Below, piece by piece: positions 1 to 7,003 of a stretch of DNA of 11,476 bases (its first letter is position 1; each line of letters opens with the position of its first letter). The notes beneath the pieces are model-generated. The model ran no database searches. It saw only the letters and a program-made list of their open reading frames with translations, and was not told where the DNA came from. A program made the translations under genes and the position numbers. The DNA is taken from positions 1 through 11,476 of the forward strand of contig JBALWS010000140.1 of assembly GCA_036960405.1 (NCBI GenBank), written 5' to 3'. This DNA is from Motiliproteus sp036960405 (GTDB taxonomy: Bacteria; Pseudomonadota; Gammaproteobacteria; Pseudomonadales; Balneatricaceae).

Positions 1-171
1 CACCGGGTCAGTCAGCAGATCCGAGCGGGTATGGTCTGGGTCAACGGCTGGGGAGGCGGTGACTGCACCATGCCGTTCGGGGGCGTCAAAGCCTCTGGCA
101 ATGGTCGTGACAAGTCATTGCATTCGTTGGAGAAATACACCGAACTGAAGACGGTGTGGATCAGTTTGTAA
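1..171 (+). CDS. puuC: 3' end of PuuC-type aldehyde dehydrogenase (partial)
   Basis: The first frame is open from base 1 to a TAA at 169-171 and gives the last 56 residues of an NAD(P)-dependent aldehyde dehydrogenase. The piece holds the C-terminal catalytic-domain motifs AGMVWVNGW, PFGGVKASGNGRDKS and LEKYTELKTVWISL. From memory, these match the C-terminus of E. coli PuuC (SGNGRDKSLHALEKFTELKTIWISL) closely. PuuC oxidises gamma-glutamyl-gamma-aminobutyraldehyde, and more broadly omega-aminoaldehydes, to the acids in putrescine breakdown. The nearby PuuA- and SpuC-like genes support that role, since both routes yield an aminoaldehyde needing this step. The catalytic Cys and Glu lie upstream of the window and cannot be checked. 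An intrinsic terminator follows 37 bases after the stop. The family call is firm; the exact substrate is inferred. Confidence 0.9.
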   Translation, partial: HRVSQQIRAGMVWVNGWGGGDCTMPFGGVKASGNGRDKSLHSLEKYTELKTVWISL

Positions 172-208
172 TGTCAGACTAAGCCGCCAACAAAGCTGTA
201 AATATATC

Positions 209-243
209 AACGCATGAAGGGAGACTTTCATGCGTTTTTGTTT
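209..243 (+). terminator. Intrinsic terminator after the aldehyde dehydrogenase
   Basis: A perfect 10-base inverted repeat (AACGCATGAA at 209-218, TTCATGCGTT at 227-236) closes on an 8-base loop. T-rich sequence follows (237-243, one G inside). It sits 37 bases after the puuC stop and upstream of the convergent luxR 3' end. The T tract lies on the plus strand, so it best serves the dehydrogenase. Confidence 0.8.
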
Positions 244-281
244 CTGGTTAGCCAACATTGGCAGCCGTTGTTCATCAAGCC

Positions 282-1100
282 CTAACTGGCTGAACTTGTC
301 TCCATTTGGTTGAGGTGGGCGATAAACTGGGTAAAGATCTCCGATTGGGTCGAGGTATTGAGTCGGGAGTGGATGTTCTTGCGGTGTACCTTGACGGTAC
401 CGACGCTGATATTGAGTTGGTCGGCGATCGCCTTAGAAGAAAAGCCACGCAGGATCAGACCGGTGATCTCTCGCTCGCGCTGGGTCAGAACACCGCTGGC
501 GAAGGTTTTGAGTGCTTGCTTCATCGGCCCGTCTGAGCGCTCGTACTGCACAAATTCACTCGACTGTGATTGCCAGAACTGGCGCACCAGCGAGTTAAGG
601 ACGGGGTAGAACTCGTTTAGCGATTTAAGCTCGGAACGGGTGATCGAGCCCAGGGCGGACTTGCGGCCCAGGGTGATGGCACAGGTGACTTTTTCATCCA
701 GACGGATGATTAGATCGGTTTCGTCGACAAGTCCAAAATCCTGATAACAGGTTTGGTAGTACTCGGTGGTTTCGAACGAGTCGGGCATTATCTGGACCAA
801 CCTGGTGACACCGGGCGAAATACCCTCTTGTATTGCATGAAACAGAGGGTCGAGGACATAGGCGTGGTTGATGTACTGGCGCAAGGTGTCGCTCTGTTCC
901 GCTGGGTCGGTAGGACTAATGATGATAGGGCGGAACGATTTTTTATAGGTCACCATCAAGAAGGTGTCGAAGGTGCACTGGGTGGCGAGGAAATTTTCCA
1001 GCTCTGCCGGAAAACTGCGCATCCGATGATGATCGATCAGCGCGGCAAGATTTTTCGACCAGCTGTCGTTAATAGTGATCTGGCTAGCTCGATCTTTCAT
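282..1100 (-). CDS. LuxR-family transcriptional regulator
   Basis: This 272-residue DNA-binding regulator has a C-terminal LuxR/GerE helix-turn-helix at about residues 203-262. The hallmarks are LTQRERE (205-211), then GFSSKAIADQLN, and the recognition segment ISVGTVKVHRKNIHSRL. The first 190 residues are a separate domain I cannot assign. They lack an obvious phospho-acceptor receiver pattern and do not clearly read as an acyl-homoserine-lactone domain, so a GAF-like or other small-ligand sensor is possible. The ATG at 1098-1100 has an AGGA eight bases upstream. A TACAAT-like -10 box lies on the minus strand at 1140-1145 without a good -35, which would suit an activated promoter. It lies directly downstream of the aminotransferase on the same strand and converges on puuC, so it probably controls this amine-catabolism cluster. 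That role is inferred from position. Confidence 0.88.
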   Translation of the reverse strand: MKDRASQITINDSWSKNLAALIDHHRMRSFPAELENFLATQCTFDTFLMVTYKKSFRPIIISPTDPAEQSDTLRQYINHAYVLDPLFHAIQEGISPGVTRLVQIMPDSFETTEYYQTCYQDFGLVDETDLIIRLDEKVTCAITLGRKSALGSITRSELKSLNEFYPVLNSLVRQFWQSQSSEFVQYERSDGPMKQALKTFASGVLTQREREITGLILRGFSSKAIADQLNISVGTVKVHRKNIHSRLNTSTQSEIFTQFIAHLNQMETSSAS

Positions 1101-1191
1101 TGGCGTTCCTGCATCGAGTGACTAAGAGCTGTCACAGTGATTGTAGGTTGAGTGAAGGGCGCTCAGCTCGGTCAGTGCTATTTAGCCTAAT

Positions 1192-1215
1192 AAAAAAGCC
1201 CAGCATGTGCCAGGC
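1192..1215 (-). terminator. Intrinsic terminator after the aminotransferase
   Basis: Read on the minus strand, GCCTGGC, loop ACAT and GCTGGGC form a 7-base stem with two G-U pairs, followed at once by six T (plus-strand A run 1192-1197). It lies 66 bases beyond the aminotransferase stop and upstream of the luxR promoter region, so luxR probably has its own promoter. Confidence 0.7.
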
Positions 1216-1237
1216 AAGAGGGAGAAAATCGTGACCG

Positions 1238-1275
1238 TATCGCCTACTTCCATTGAATCCAGGAAGTAGGCGATA
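1238..1275 (-). repeat. Perfect 14-base inverted repeat just after the aminotransferase stop
   Basis: The arms at 1238-1251 (TATCGCCTACTTCC) and 1262-1275 (GGAAGTAGGCGATA) are exact reverse complements around a 10-base loop. The right arm ends five bases before the aminotransferase TAA. No T run follows on either strand. This looks like a 3'-end protecting hairpin acting with the true terminator at 1192-1215, rather than a terminator by itself. Confidence 0.75.
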
Positions 1276-1280
1276 AGCGG

Positions 1281-2669
1281 TTAGTTGACCGATTCCAGTG
1301 TCAGGTCAAAACAGCGCAGCGCTTTATCTACCAGCTCGTCGACTTCGCCCCGACTGATCACCAGCGGGGGTGACAGCACCATTCGGCTGCCGCAGGCGCG
1401 CATGATCAGGCCGTTTTCAAAGCAGTGGTTGCGGCACACCGAGCCGATATCCAACGCATCGTCGAACAATGCTTTGCTGGCTTTGTCTTTGACCAGCGCG
1501 ATACCTGCCATCAGGCCGACCCCTTCGATATGACCCACCAGAGGATGCTGACCCAGTACCTCACGCAGCTTGGTCTGAAAGTAGGGACCGATATCGTCAG
1601 CTACATACTCGACCACTTTTTCATCTTTCAAAATGCGGATGTTTTCTAGCGCAACAGCCGCCGCGACCGGGTGGCCGGAGTAAGTAAAGCCGTGGTTGAA
1701 GTCTTCACCGGCAGCGGCCAAAGCATCGGCGATGCGATCACCGACGGCCACCGCCGAGATCGGCAGGTAGCCGGAAGAGAGCCCCTTGGCCATCGACATG
1801 ATGTCGGGCTGAAAACCAAAACTCTGGCAACCAAACCAGTTTCCGGTCCGCCCGAAGCCGCAAATCACCTCATCGGCAGCCAGCAGGATGTCGTATTTGG
1901 AGCAGATCTTCTGGATTTCAGACCAGTAGTTGCTCGGTGGCACGATTACACCACCGGCTCCCTGAACCGGCTCGCCAACAAAGGCGGCAACGTTATCGGG
2001 GCCGACTTCCAATATCTTGGTTTCCAACGCTTGGGCGCAGGCGATCCCAAACTCTTGTTCGTCCATATCACCGGCTTCGCCGTACCAATAAGGCTGGCGG
2101 ATGTGGTGAATATCGGGCACCAACGGCCCGCCTTGTTTGTGCATGCCCGACATACCGCCCAGGCTGGTACCGCCGATGGTGCTGCCGTGGTAGGCGTTGT
2201 CGCGGGCAATGATGATTTTGCGGTACGGCTTGTCTTGCAAAGTCCAGTAGTGACGCACCATCCGCATCAACGTATCGACTGCCTCAGAACCGGAGTTGGC
2301 GAAAAAGATTCGGTTCAGATCGCCCGGGGTGACGGCAGCAATGGCCTGGGCCAACTGGACGGCGGGGGTGTGGGTGGTTTGGAAGAAGGTGTTGTAGAAC
2401 GCCAGTTGGTTCATCTGTTGGCTTGCCGCGTCAATCAGTTCCTTACGCCCGTATCCCAGATTGACGCACCACAGACCGGCCATGCCGTCGATCATCTTCT
2501 GACCTTCGCTGTCCCACAGGTAGACCCCCTCAGCGTGGGTGATGACACGCGCGCCCCTATTGTTGAGCGCCTGGCTGTCAGTGAATGGGTGGATGTGGTG
2601 TTTGGCATCGATCGCCTGAATTTCATCGGTCGTCACGTTACTGCTGTTGTTATTGATCGCTTGCAGCAT
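1281..2669 (-). CDS. spuC: Putrescine:pyruvate-type class III aminotransferase (SpuC-like)
   Basis: This 462-residue PLP-dependent class III (omega) aminotransferase is close to the usual family length of about 455. Visible landmarks are HHIHPFTD near the start, GMAGLWCVNLGYG (62-74), the PLP-phosphate loop NSGSEA (125-130), AYHGST (159-164), GEPVQGAGG (232-240), the cofactor Asp266 in LLAADEV, the Schiff-base Lys295 in SMAKGLSSGY, and FTYSGHPVAAAVALENIRIL. The whole chain resembles Pseudomonas SpuC, which moves an amino group from putrescine to pyruvate, giving 4-aminobutanal and alanine. The product would feed the adjacent aldehyde dehydrogenase. ATG is at 2667-2669, with GGGAG on the minus strand upstream. 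Residue 131 is Val (codon GTC) where relatives normally have Asn (GSEAND). Other amines such as cadaverine or spermidine are possible substrates. Confidence 0.9.
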   Translation of the reverse strand: MLQAINNNSSNVTTDEIQAIDAKHHIHPFTDSQALNNRGARVITHAEGVYLWDSEGQKMIDGMAGLWCVNLGYGRKELIDAASQQMNQLAFYNTFFQTTHTPAVQLAQAIAAVTPGDLNRIFFANSGSEAVDTLMRMVRHYWTLQDKPYRKIIIARDNAYHGSTIGGTSLGGMSGMHKQGGPLVPDIHHIRQPYWYGEAGDMDEQEFGIACAQALETKILEVGPDNVAAFVGEPVQGAGGVIVPPSNYWSEIQKICSKYDILLAADEVICGFGRTGNWFGCQSFGFQPDIMSMAKGLSSGYLPISAVAVGDRIADALAAAGEDFNHGFTYSGHPVAAAVALENIRILKDEKVVEYVADDIGPYFQTKLREVLGQHPLVGHIEGVGLMAGIALVKDKASKALFDDALDIGSVCRNHCFENGLIMRACGSRMVLSPPLVISRGEVDELVDKALRCFDLTLESVN

Positions 2670-2722
2670 AAATATCTCCCACTATTTTTTAGCAAATGGC
2701 CCCTGGTGACAGCGGCGTACTG

Positions 2723-2740
2723 TTACCGGTGTGTCGGTAA
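2723..2740. promoter_or_regulatory. Candidate operator palindrome TTACCG-N6-CGGTAA
   Basis: Perfect 6-base half sites TTACCG (2723-2728) and CGGTAA (2735-2740) flank a 6-base spacer, giving the 18-base dyad typical of dimeric helix-turn-helix regulators. It lies 54 bases upstream of the aminotransferase start. The binding protein is unknown; the LuxR-type neighbour is an inference. Confidence 0.45.
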
Positions 2741-2847
2741 TGTGTATTGGACTGCGCGCTATCTCTATACATAGGAGCAGTACCGTCGATGGCTTCACTT
2801 TAAGGAGAGAGAGCTAAAACTCGATATACCCCGTAGGAGATATATTG

Positions 2848-2869
2848 CTGCGACACGCGTAGGTCGCAG
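2848..2869. promoter_or_regulatory. Candidate operator dyad CTGCGAC-N8-GTCGCAG
   Basis: Perfect 7-base arms at 2848-2854 and 2863-2869 are separated by eight bases, with imperfect extension outward (TTGC / GCAA with a bulge). It lies about 50 bases upstream of the possible -35 box of the puuA promoter, a usual position for an activator site. In RNA it could also form a small hairpin. Confidence 0.4.
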
Positions 2870-2917
2870 TGCAAAGCGGGGCTAAAATACCCCCTGGGTG
2901 ATAGTTACAGGGCAGAA

Positions 2918-2946
2918 TTGATCGGCTAGGGTGGATAACAGATATT
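2918..2946 (+). promoter_or_regulatory. Possible sigma-70 promoter of the puuA operon
   Basis: TTGATC (2918-2923), a 17-base spacer and GATATT (2941-2946) would start transcription about 20 bases before the ATG. Each box matches consensus at only four positions, so this is a weak or activator-dependent candidate. Confidence 0.33.
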
Positions 2947-2974
2947 TGAATATAAGCGTTTGAGAGTGATCTAT

Positions 2975-4312
2975 ATGGCTATTAATAAAAATAACGAGTT
3001 CGATCTGTTTATCACCGACCTGAACGGTAACCTGCGCGGTAAACGCATGCCCGCCGGAGCCTACAACAAGGTCAAACAGGAGGGGATAAAATTGCCTCGC
3101 TCCGTGATGGGTTTCGATTTTTGGGGCGCCGATGTGCTGGAGAACGGGTTGGTATTTGAAACCGGTGACAGCGATGGGGTCTGTATGCCCGTCGCCGAAG
3201 ACGCGGTGCCGGTACCTTGGGCTGAATCGCCGCGCAGTCAGATGCTGGCGATGATGTTCAACCCTGATGGCTCTGCCTTCGAGGCCGATCCCCGCCAGGT
3301 ATTGAACCGGGTGGTCAAACGCTTCAAAGCGTTGGGACTAACCCCCGTGGTTGCTACCGAACTCGAGTTCTATTTGATGGATGGCGAGTCGGAGGTCACC
3401 CAGCGTCCTATCGCGCCTGCTTTGGCCGAGGGCAAAGGCCGCCGCTTGACCCATACCGAGGGTTACGCGATCGAGGAGATGGATGGTTTTGCCAGTTTCT
3501 TTACTGATGTCCGTGAAGCCTGTGAGATTCAAGGCATTCCGGCCGATACCATCATCGCCGAAATGGGTCCGGGACAGTTTGAGATCAACCTCAACCATAT
3601 CGACAATCCGCTGATGGCCGCCGATCAGGCAGTGATGTTCAAACGACTGGTGAAAGGGGTTTCGCGGCGTCACGGTTATGCCGCAACGTTCATGGCCAAG
3701 CCATATGCCGACCAAAGCGGCAACGGTTTTCATGTTCACTTTAGTCTGCTGGACGAAGAGGGGAACAACGTCTTCGATGACGGTACCGAAGAGGGTAGTA
3801 AGCTGCTCAAACGCGCCGTAGCCGGACTGATGCAGAGCATGGCCGACAGCATGTTGTGCTTCGCACCGCATCTGAACTCTTACCGCCGCTTTATGCCGGG
3901 CGCTCACGCCCCAACCTTTGCCAGCTGGGGTTACGAGAACCGTACCGTGGCCATCCGAATTCCCGAAAGCCCCAACGTTGCTCGTCGGATCGAACACCGG
4001 GTCTCAGGCGCCGACGCCAACCCCTATTTGGTGCTGGCATCGGTGTTGGCGGGTGCGCTGTACGGTATCGAGAATAAACTGATGCCGACCCCGCCGGTGG
4101 TGGGTGATGCCTATGCTGAGATGAACGATGAGATGTTGCTGCCCAATCAATGGACCTCAGCGATGGACAGCTTCGAGCAGAGCGATGTATTACGTGAGTA
4201 TCTGGGAGAAGAGTTTATCCGCGTGTTCTTGGCAGCCAAGCGACAGGAGCAGCAACTGCTAAGTCGTCGCATCACCGACATCGAATACGAAGCCTATCTG
4301 GGGCTACTGTAA
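2975..4312 (+). CDS. puuA: PuuA-type gamma-glutamylpolyamine synthetase (glutamine synthetase family)
   Basis: This 445-residue member of the glutamine synthetase superfamily has the shortened form that ligates glutamate to an amine rather than ammonia. Metal and ATP site motifs are visible: ELEFYL (129-134), AEMGPGQFEINL (195-206), NGFHVHFSL (250-258) and NRTVAIRIP (322-330). In the PuuA/PauA route it converts putrescine or a similar amine, glutamate and ATP to the gamma-glutamyl amine in the cytoplasm. Upstream TTG (2960) and GTG (2966) codons are in frame. The ATG at 2975 is preferred because it gives the family-like start MAINKNNEFDLF and is preceded by GAGAG. It is the first gene of a two-gene operon; the amidotransferase ATG follows 18 bases after the stop. 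The gene diverges from the aminotransferase. Substrate choice within the family (putrescine, spermidine, ethanolamine, isopropylamine) cannot be read from sequence. Confidence 0.92.
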   Translation: MAINKNNEFDLFITDLNGNLRGKRMPAGAYNKVKQEGIKLPRSVMGFDFWGADVLENGLVFETGDSDGVCMPVAEDAVPVPWAESPRSQMLAMMFNPDGSAFEADPRQVLNRVVKRFKALGLTPVVATELEFYLMDGESEVTQRPIAPALAEGKGRRLTHTEGYAIEEMDGFASFFTDVREACEIQGIPADTIIAEMGPGQFEINLNHIDNPLMAADQAVMFKRLVKGVSRRHGYAATFMAKPYADQSGNGFHVHFSLLDEEGNNVFDDGTEEGSKLLKRAVAGLMQSMADSMLCFAPHLNSYRRFMPGAHAPTFASWGYENRTVAIRIPESPNVARRIEHRVSGADANPYLVLASVLAGALYGIENKLMPTPPVVGDAYAEMNDEMLLPNQWTSAMDSFEQSDVLREYLGEEFIRVFLAAKRQEQQLLSRRITDIEYEAYLGLL

Positions 4313-4330
4313 GCGGTAGGAGTACTTAAC

Positions 4331-5071
4331 ATGAAGATCGGAATTTTAGCCACCGGCATTACCCCTGATGAGTTGCGCGGTGAATTTGGCAGCTACGCCG
4401 ATATGTTTATGCGGCTGTTTGACGCGGCTGGCTGTGCGTTTCAGTATCAAACCTACGATGTCCGCGATAATCAATTCCCGGCCTCGCTCGGCGACTGCGA
4501 TGGCTGGGTTATTACCGGCTCCAAGTTGAATGTTTACCAGAACTTGCCGTGGATGGTTCGGTTGAAACAGCTAATCTTGGATATACATCGCACGGGCAGG
4601 CCGCTGGTGGGGATCTGCTTCGGTCATCAGATCGTCGCCGAAGCGTTTGGCGGCCGGGTCGACAAAAATCCTGCCGGATGGGGAGTGGGATTGCACCGCT
4701 ATGCCATGGTCGACAAGCAGTCGTTGATGAAGGCCGATGACTTCACCATCAACGCGATGCATCAGGACCAGGTGCTCGATAAGCCGGTCAATGCCAAGGT
4801 GGTCGCCAGCTCAGAATTCTGCCCATACGCCGCGCTCAGTTATGACGAGCAGATCCTGACGTTGCAAGCGCATCCTGAGTTCTCGGTTGAGTTCGAAGAC
4901 GTTCTGGTCCGTTCGCGTAAGGGCAGTGTTATCCCTGATAGCAGTGCCGACGCAGGGTTGGAGACGCTCAAAGCCCCTGGAGTCGGCACCGACTCGCTCG
5001 ATGTGGCTCGCTGGATGGCGGCATTTCTACAACAACACGCGCTCGAAAACTTGACTGGTAGAGCCTCCTAA
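4331..5071 (+). CDS. GuaA-like class I glutamine amidotransferase / gamma-glutamyl hydrolase
   Basis: This 246-residue stand-alone class I glutamine amidotransferase domain has its triad visible: nucleophile Cys96 in GICFGHQ (94-100), and His181 and Glu183 in LQAHPEF. WVITGSKLNVYQ (59-70) forms the oxyanion-side loop. It resembles the GMP-synthase-type amidotransferase domain more than the PuuD/peptidase C26 fold members such as Pseudomonas SpuA. With no synthetase partner fused or adjacent except the PuuA homologue 18 bases upstream, the likely role is to hydrolyse a gamma-glutamyl amide, namely gamma-glutamyl-GABA to GABA and glutamate, in place of PuuD. GGAG lies 12 bases before the ATG. 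The family is certain; the hydrolase role rests on operon context only. Confidence 0.88.
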   Translation: MKIGILATGITPDELRGEFGSYADMFMRLFDAAGCAFQYQTYDVRDNQFPASLGDCDGWVITGSKLNVYQNLPWMVRLKQLILDIHRTGRPLVGICFGHQIVAEAFGGRVDKNPAGWGVGLHRYAMVDKQSLMKADDFTINAMHQDQVLDKPVNAKVVASSEFCPYAALSYDEQILTLQAHPEFSVEFEDVLVRSRKGSVIPDSSADAGLETLKAPGVGTDSLDVARWMAAFLQQHALENLTGRAS

Positions 5072-5207
5072 GCCGCCATATTGAGCCAACGACAATCTTC
5101 CCCTCCTGCCATGCGTAGTCGAAGCCAGGGCAGCAAATAGCAGCCATGCGGTGAGAGGGGGGATCTGATGGGAGGATTAAACGGCAGTGTTGCCGCGGAT
5201 AGGGCAA

Positions 5208-5237
5208 TTGTCCCGCGCAGCGAGTCGGCGTTATAAT
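5208..5237 (+). promoter_or_regulatory. Sigma-70-like promoter of the flagellin gene
   Basis: TTGTCC (5208-5213), an 18-base spacer and a perfect TATAAT (5232-5237) lie just before the flagellin start. The predicted transcript begins near 5244, leaving a leader of about 25 bases. A sigma-28-like pair upstream (TAAA near 5179 and GCGGATAG near 5195) has the wrong spacing, so housekeeping sigma is the better reading. The rest of 5072-5207 shows only a GCCATGCG direct repeat and no gene. Confidence 0.6.
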
Positions 5238-5268
5238 TGGTTGATTAACAACCAGCGGAGCGCGTGTC

Positions 5269-6069
5269 GTGGCTGTTGAATTTAATCCCTCAAATAGTTT
5301 TTCGATCAACCGCAATCTCACCACTGCCAGTGAGCAGATCAGCAACGGACGACGCATCAACGCTGCCAGCGACGATGTAGCCGGCGTCGGCATCGCGGTG
5401 AACATCAACACTCAGATCCGCAGTCAAGATAGCGCTATCACCAACGCCATTAGTGGCGTTTCGCTGGTTCAGACTGCGCAAGCCGGATTAAGCCAAGTAG
5501 GTGACGGCTTACAACAGCTGCGCCAACTCAGCCTGCAAGCCAGCAACGGTATCTTGTCCGGTTCCGACCGCTCAGCGTTGCAGACTCAGGCGGACCAGCT
5601 CTTATTGGGGATTCAGGAATTGTTAACCAATACCCGTTTCAACGGCTTGCAACCGCTCTCGCAACAGGGCACTACCGAACTTCAGATTGGCGCTTCATCG
5701 GCTGATCGGTTCTCCATCCCCAGCCGCGACATAGCAGGTGCTCTCGAGGCATTGGGACTCAATGGTATCGATCTGACCGATCCAAATAGTTTTGGCACTA
5801 CCCTAGAAGCGCTCGATCAATCGCTAGAGTTGGTCACGACGACTGCGGCAGAATTTGGCGCCAGTGAAAACCGTTTAAGCAGCAGTATCGGCAACCTGGA
5901 ACAGAGCAACCAAAACCAGGCGGGCAGTGTCTCGCGAATAGAAGACGCCGATATCGCTAAATCAATCAGCGAGTTGATTCGTAATCAGCTATTGGAACGC
6001 ACCCAGATCGCCCTGCAAGCGCAAGCCAACTCACAACGCGGCCAGGTGCTGAGCCTGTTAAATATTTAG
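5269..6069 (+). CDS. Short stand-alone flagellin
   Basis: This 266-residue flagellin is the filament subunit exported by the flagellar type III apparatus and polymerised outside the cell. The conserved N-terminal D0/D1 region spans about residues 1-130: NRNLTTASEQISNGRRINAASDDVAGVGIA, then GVSLVQTAQAGLSQVGDGLQQLRQLSLQASNG (each cut from a continuous helical run). The C-terminal D1/D0 region is about 190-266, ending QALQAQANSQRGQVLSLLNI-like with RIEDADIAKSISELIRNQLL before it. The variable D2/D3 part is reduced to some 50 residues, so this is a minimal flagellin. Start is GTG at 5269 with GGAG upstream; the N-terminus MAVEFNP fits. Only one lysine is present. No flagellar chaperone, cap or hook gene is nearby, so it sits outside the main flagellar locus. 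It could be a minor or alternative filament protein. Confidence 0.92.
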   Translation: MAVEFNPSNSFSINRNLTTASEQISNGRRINAASDDVAGVGIAVNINTQIRSQDSAITNAISGVSLVQTAQAGLSQVGDGLQQLRQLSLQASNGILSGSDRSALQTQADQLLLGIQELLTNTRFNGLQPLSQQGTTELQIGASSADRFSIPSRDIAGALEALGLNGIDLTDPNSFGTTLEALDQSLELVTTTAAEFGASENRLSSSIGNLEQSNQNQAGSVSRIEDADIAKSISELIRNQLLERTQIALQAQANSQRGQVLSLLNI

Positions 6070-6077
6070 CCGGCTAG

Positions 6078-6290
6078 TTACGCCAATTCAACCTGGAGCT
6101 GTTCGCCGGCAAATTCGATCAGGTCGCCGGCCATGATCTTCTTCCGTTTCTGAGTCTCAACCTCGCCATTTAGGCGGACCAGCCCCGCAGCGATCACCGA
6201 CTTGGCCTCACCGCCGCTGCTGACCAAACTTTCGAACTTGAGGATCTTATACAGCTCGACCGGTTGTTGGTTGATTTTAATGTTTCGCAT
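6078..6290 (-). CDS. ybcJ: YbcJ-like S4-domain RNA-binding protein
   Basis: This 70-residue single S4-domain protein is about the length of E. coli YbcJ. The signature is VELYKILKFESLVSSGGEAK, then VIAAGLVRLNGEVETQKRKKI and AGDLIEFAGEQLQV, the beta-hairpin/helix layout of S4 RNA-binding modules. Molecular function is not established beyond probable RNA binding, perhaps to rRNA. The ATG is at 6288-6290 with CGGAG upstream on the minus strand. It starts 29 bases after rsuA on the same strand, so the two are probably co-transcribed. Its stop converges on the flagellin stop with eight bases between, and the palindrome TAGCCGGCTA (6067-6076) bridges the gap. Confidence 0.86.
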   Translation of the reverse strand: MRNIKINQQPVELYKILKFESLVSSGGEAKSVIAAGLVRLNGEVETQKRKKIMAGDLIEFAGEQLQVELA

Positions 6291-6319
6291 GGATAGAAGC
6301 TCCGGGGCTGGTAAGCGGG

Positions 6320-7003
6320 TTAAAAGGCTTTGACTTCATCGCTGGTCAAATATCGCCAATCGCCTAGTGCGATATCTAAGCGAAGCTGACCAATCTGTTG
6401 CCGATGCAGCGCCGTGACGCGATTACCCACCGCGGCAAACATCCGTTTAACCTGATGATATCTGCCTTCGGTGATCGTCAATAGCACCTGTTTGGGGTTG
6501 ATGACGGCTATCTGCGCCGGCAAGGTCAACGCTGCTTCACCCTGCAAACCAACGCCCTGGGCAAACTGAGCGATCATTGTCTCGCTGATCGGATCGCGCA
6601 GGCTCACTCGGTACACTTTTTCGCAGCGTTGTTGCGGGGTGATAATATTGTACGACCAGCGGCCATCGTCGGTGACCAACACCAAACCGGTGGTGTCCGC
6701 ATCCAGCCGTCCGGCGATATGCAGATCATCGGCGTTATCGAGACCGATACCGCTTAATACTGATGGGTACGCCTCGTCGATATTTGAGCAAACCGTATCG
6801 AGCGGTTTGTGTATCATCAGGTAGCGCGACGGGCGTGGCTGGAGCCGTTGTCCATCGAGGGTGATAGCGTTGTTCTCATGCACCTGGATGGACGCATCGG
6901 TGACCGGCTCGCCATTGACGATCACCGCCCCCGCTTCAATCGATGCCCGCGCTTCGGCTCGAGCCAATGCGGTGCTTTTACAGATGAACTTATCTAGACG
7001 CAT
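6320..7003 (-). CDS. rsuA: 16S rRNA pseudouridine(516) synthase RsuA
   Basis: This 227-residue RsuA-family pseudouridine synthase isomerises U516 of 16S rRNA. An N-terminal S4 domain (about 1-48, MRLDKFICKSTALARAEAR) precedes the catalytic domain. The catalytic Asp101 lies in AGRLDADTTGLVLVTDDGRW. ITEGRYHQVKRMFAAVGN and ALHRQQIGQL near the C-terminus are typical of RsuA. The ATG at 7003 gives the canonical MRLDKF start. The frame stays open upstream to a TTG at 7072, which would add 23 low-complexity residues encoded by a 12-base tandem repeat; RsuA proteins start at MRLDKF, so the short form is preferred. No clear Shine-Dalgarno precedes ATG 7003, which is odd and may tie into the repeats. 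Its likely operon partner is ybcJ. Confidence 0.92.
   Translation of the reverse strand: MRLDKFICKSTALARAEARASIEAGAVIVNGEPVTDASIQVHENNAITLDGQRLQPRPSRYLMIHKPLDTVCSNIDEAYPSVLSGIGLDNADDLHIAGRLDADTTGLVLVTDDGRWSYNIITPQQRCEKVYRVSLRDPISETMIAQFAQGVGLQGEAALTLPAQIAVINPKQVLLTITEGRYHQVKRMFAAVGNRVTALHRQQIGQLRLDIALGDWRYLTSDEVKAF

Larger units (their letters stand above)
2670..2974. promoter_or_regulatory. Divergent control region between aminotransferase and puuA
   Basis: These 305 bases carry no convincing gene and separate two divergent transcripts. They hold two dyads of operator type (2723-2740 and 2848-2869) and purine-rich tracts around 2801-2815. A possible promoter for the plus-strand pair has TTGATC (2918-2923), a 17-base spacer and GATATT (2941-2946). 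The neighbouring LuxR-type protein is the obvious candidate to bind here. No promoter for the aminotransferase could be picked with confidence. Confidence 0.6.

Noticed and set aside
1671..2774. 367-codon open frame on the plus strand opposite the aminotransferase
   Set aside because: It is fully antisense to a well-conserved enzyme and its translation has no recognisable motif; it is a product of the codon bias of the opposite strand.
3338..3997. 219-codon minus-strand open frame inside puuA
   Set aside because: It is antisense to conserved glutamine-synthetase motifs, with no ribosome site or family likeness.
5179..5202. Sigma-28-like promoter (TAAA ... GCGGATAG) before the flagellin
   Set aside because: The spacing between the two boxes is about two bases short of the known rule, and the TTGTCC/TATAAT pair downstream fits better.
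6067..6076. Palindrome TAGCCGGCTA between flagellin and ybcJ as a terminator
   Set aside because: There is no loop and no T run; it merely spans the two convergent gene ends.
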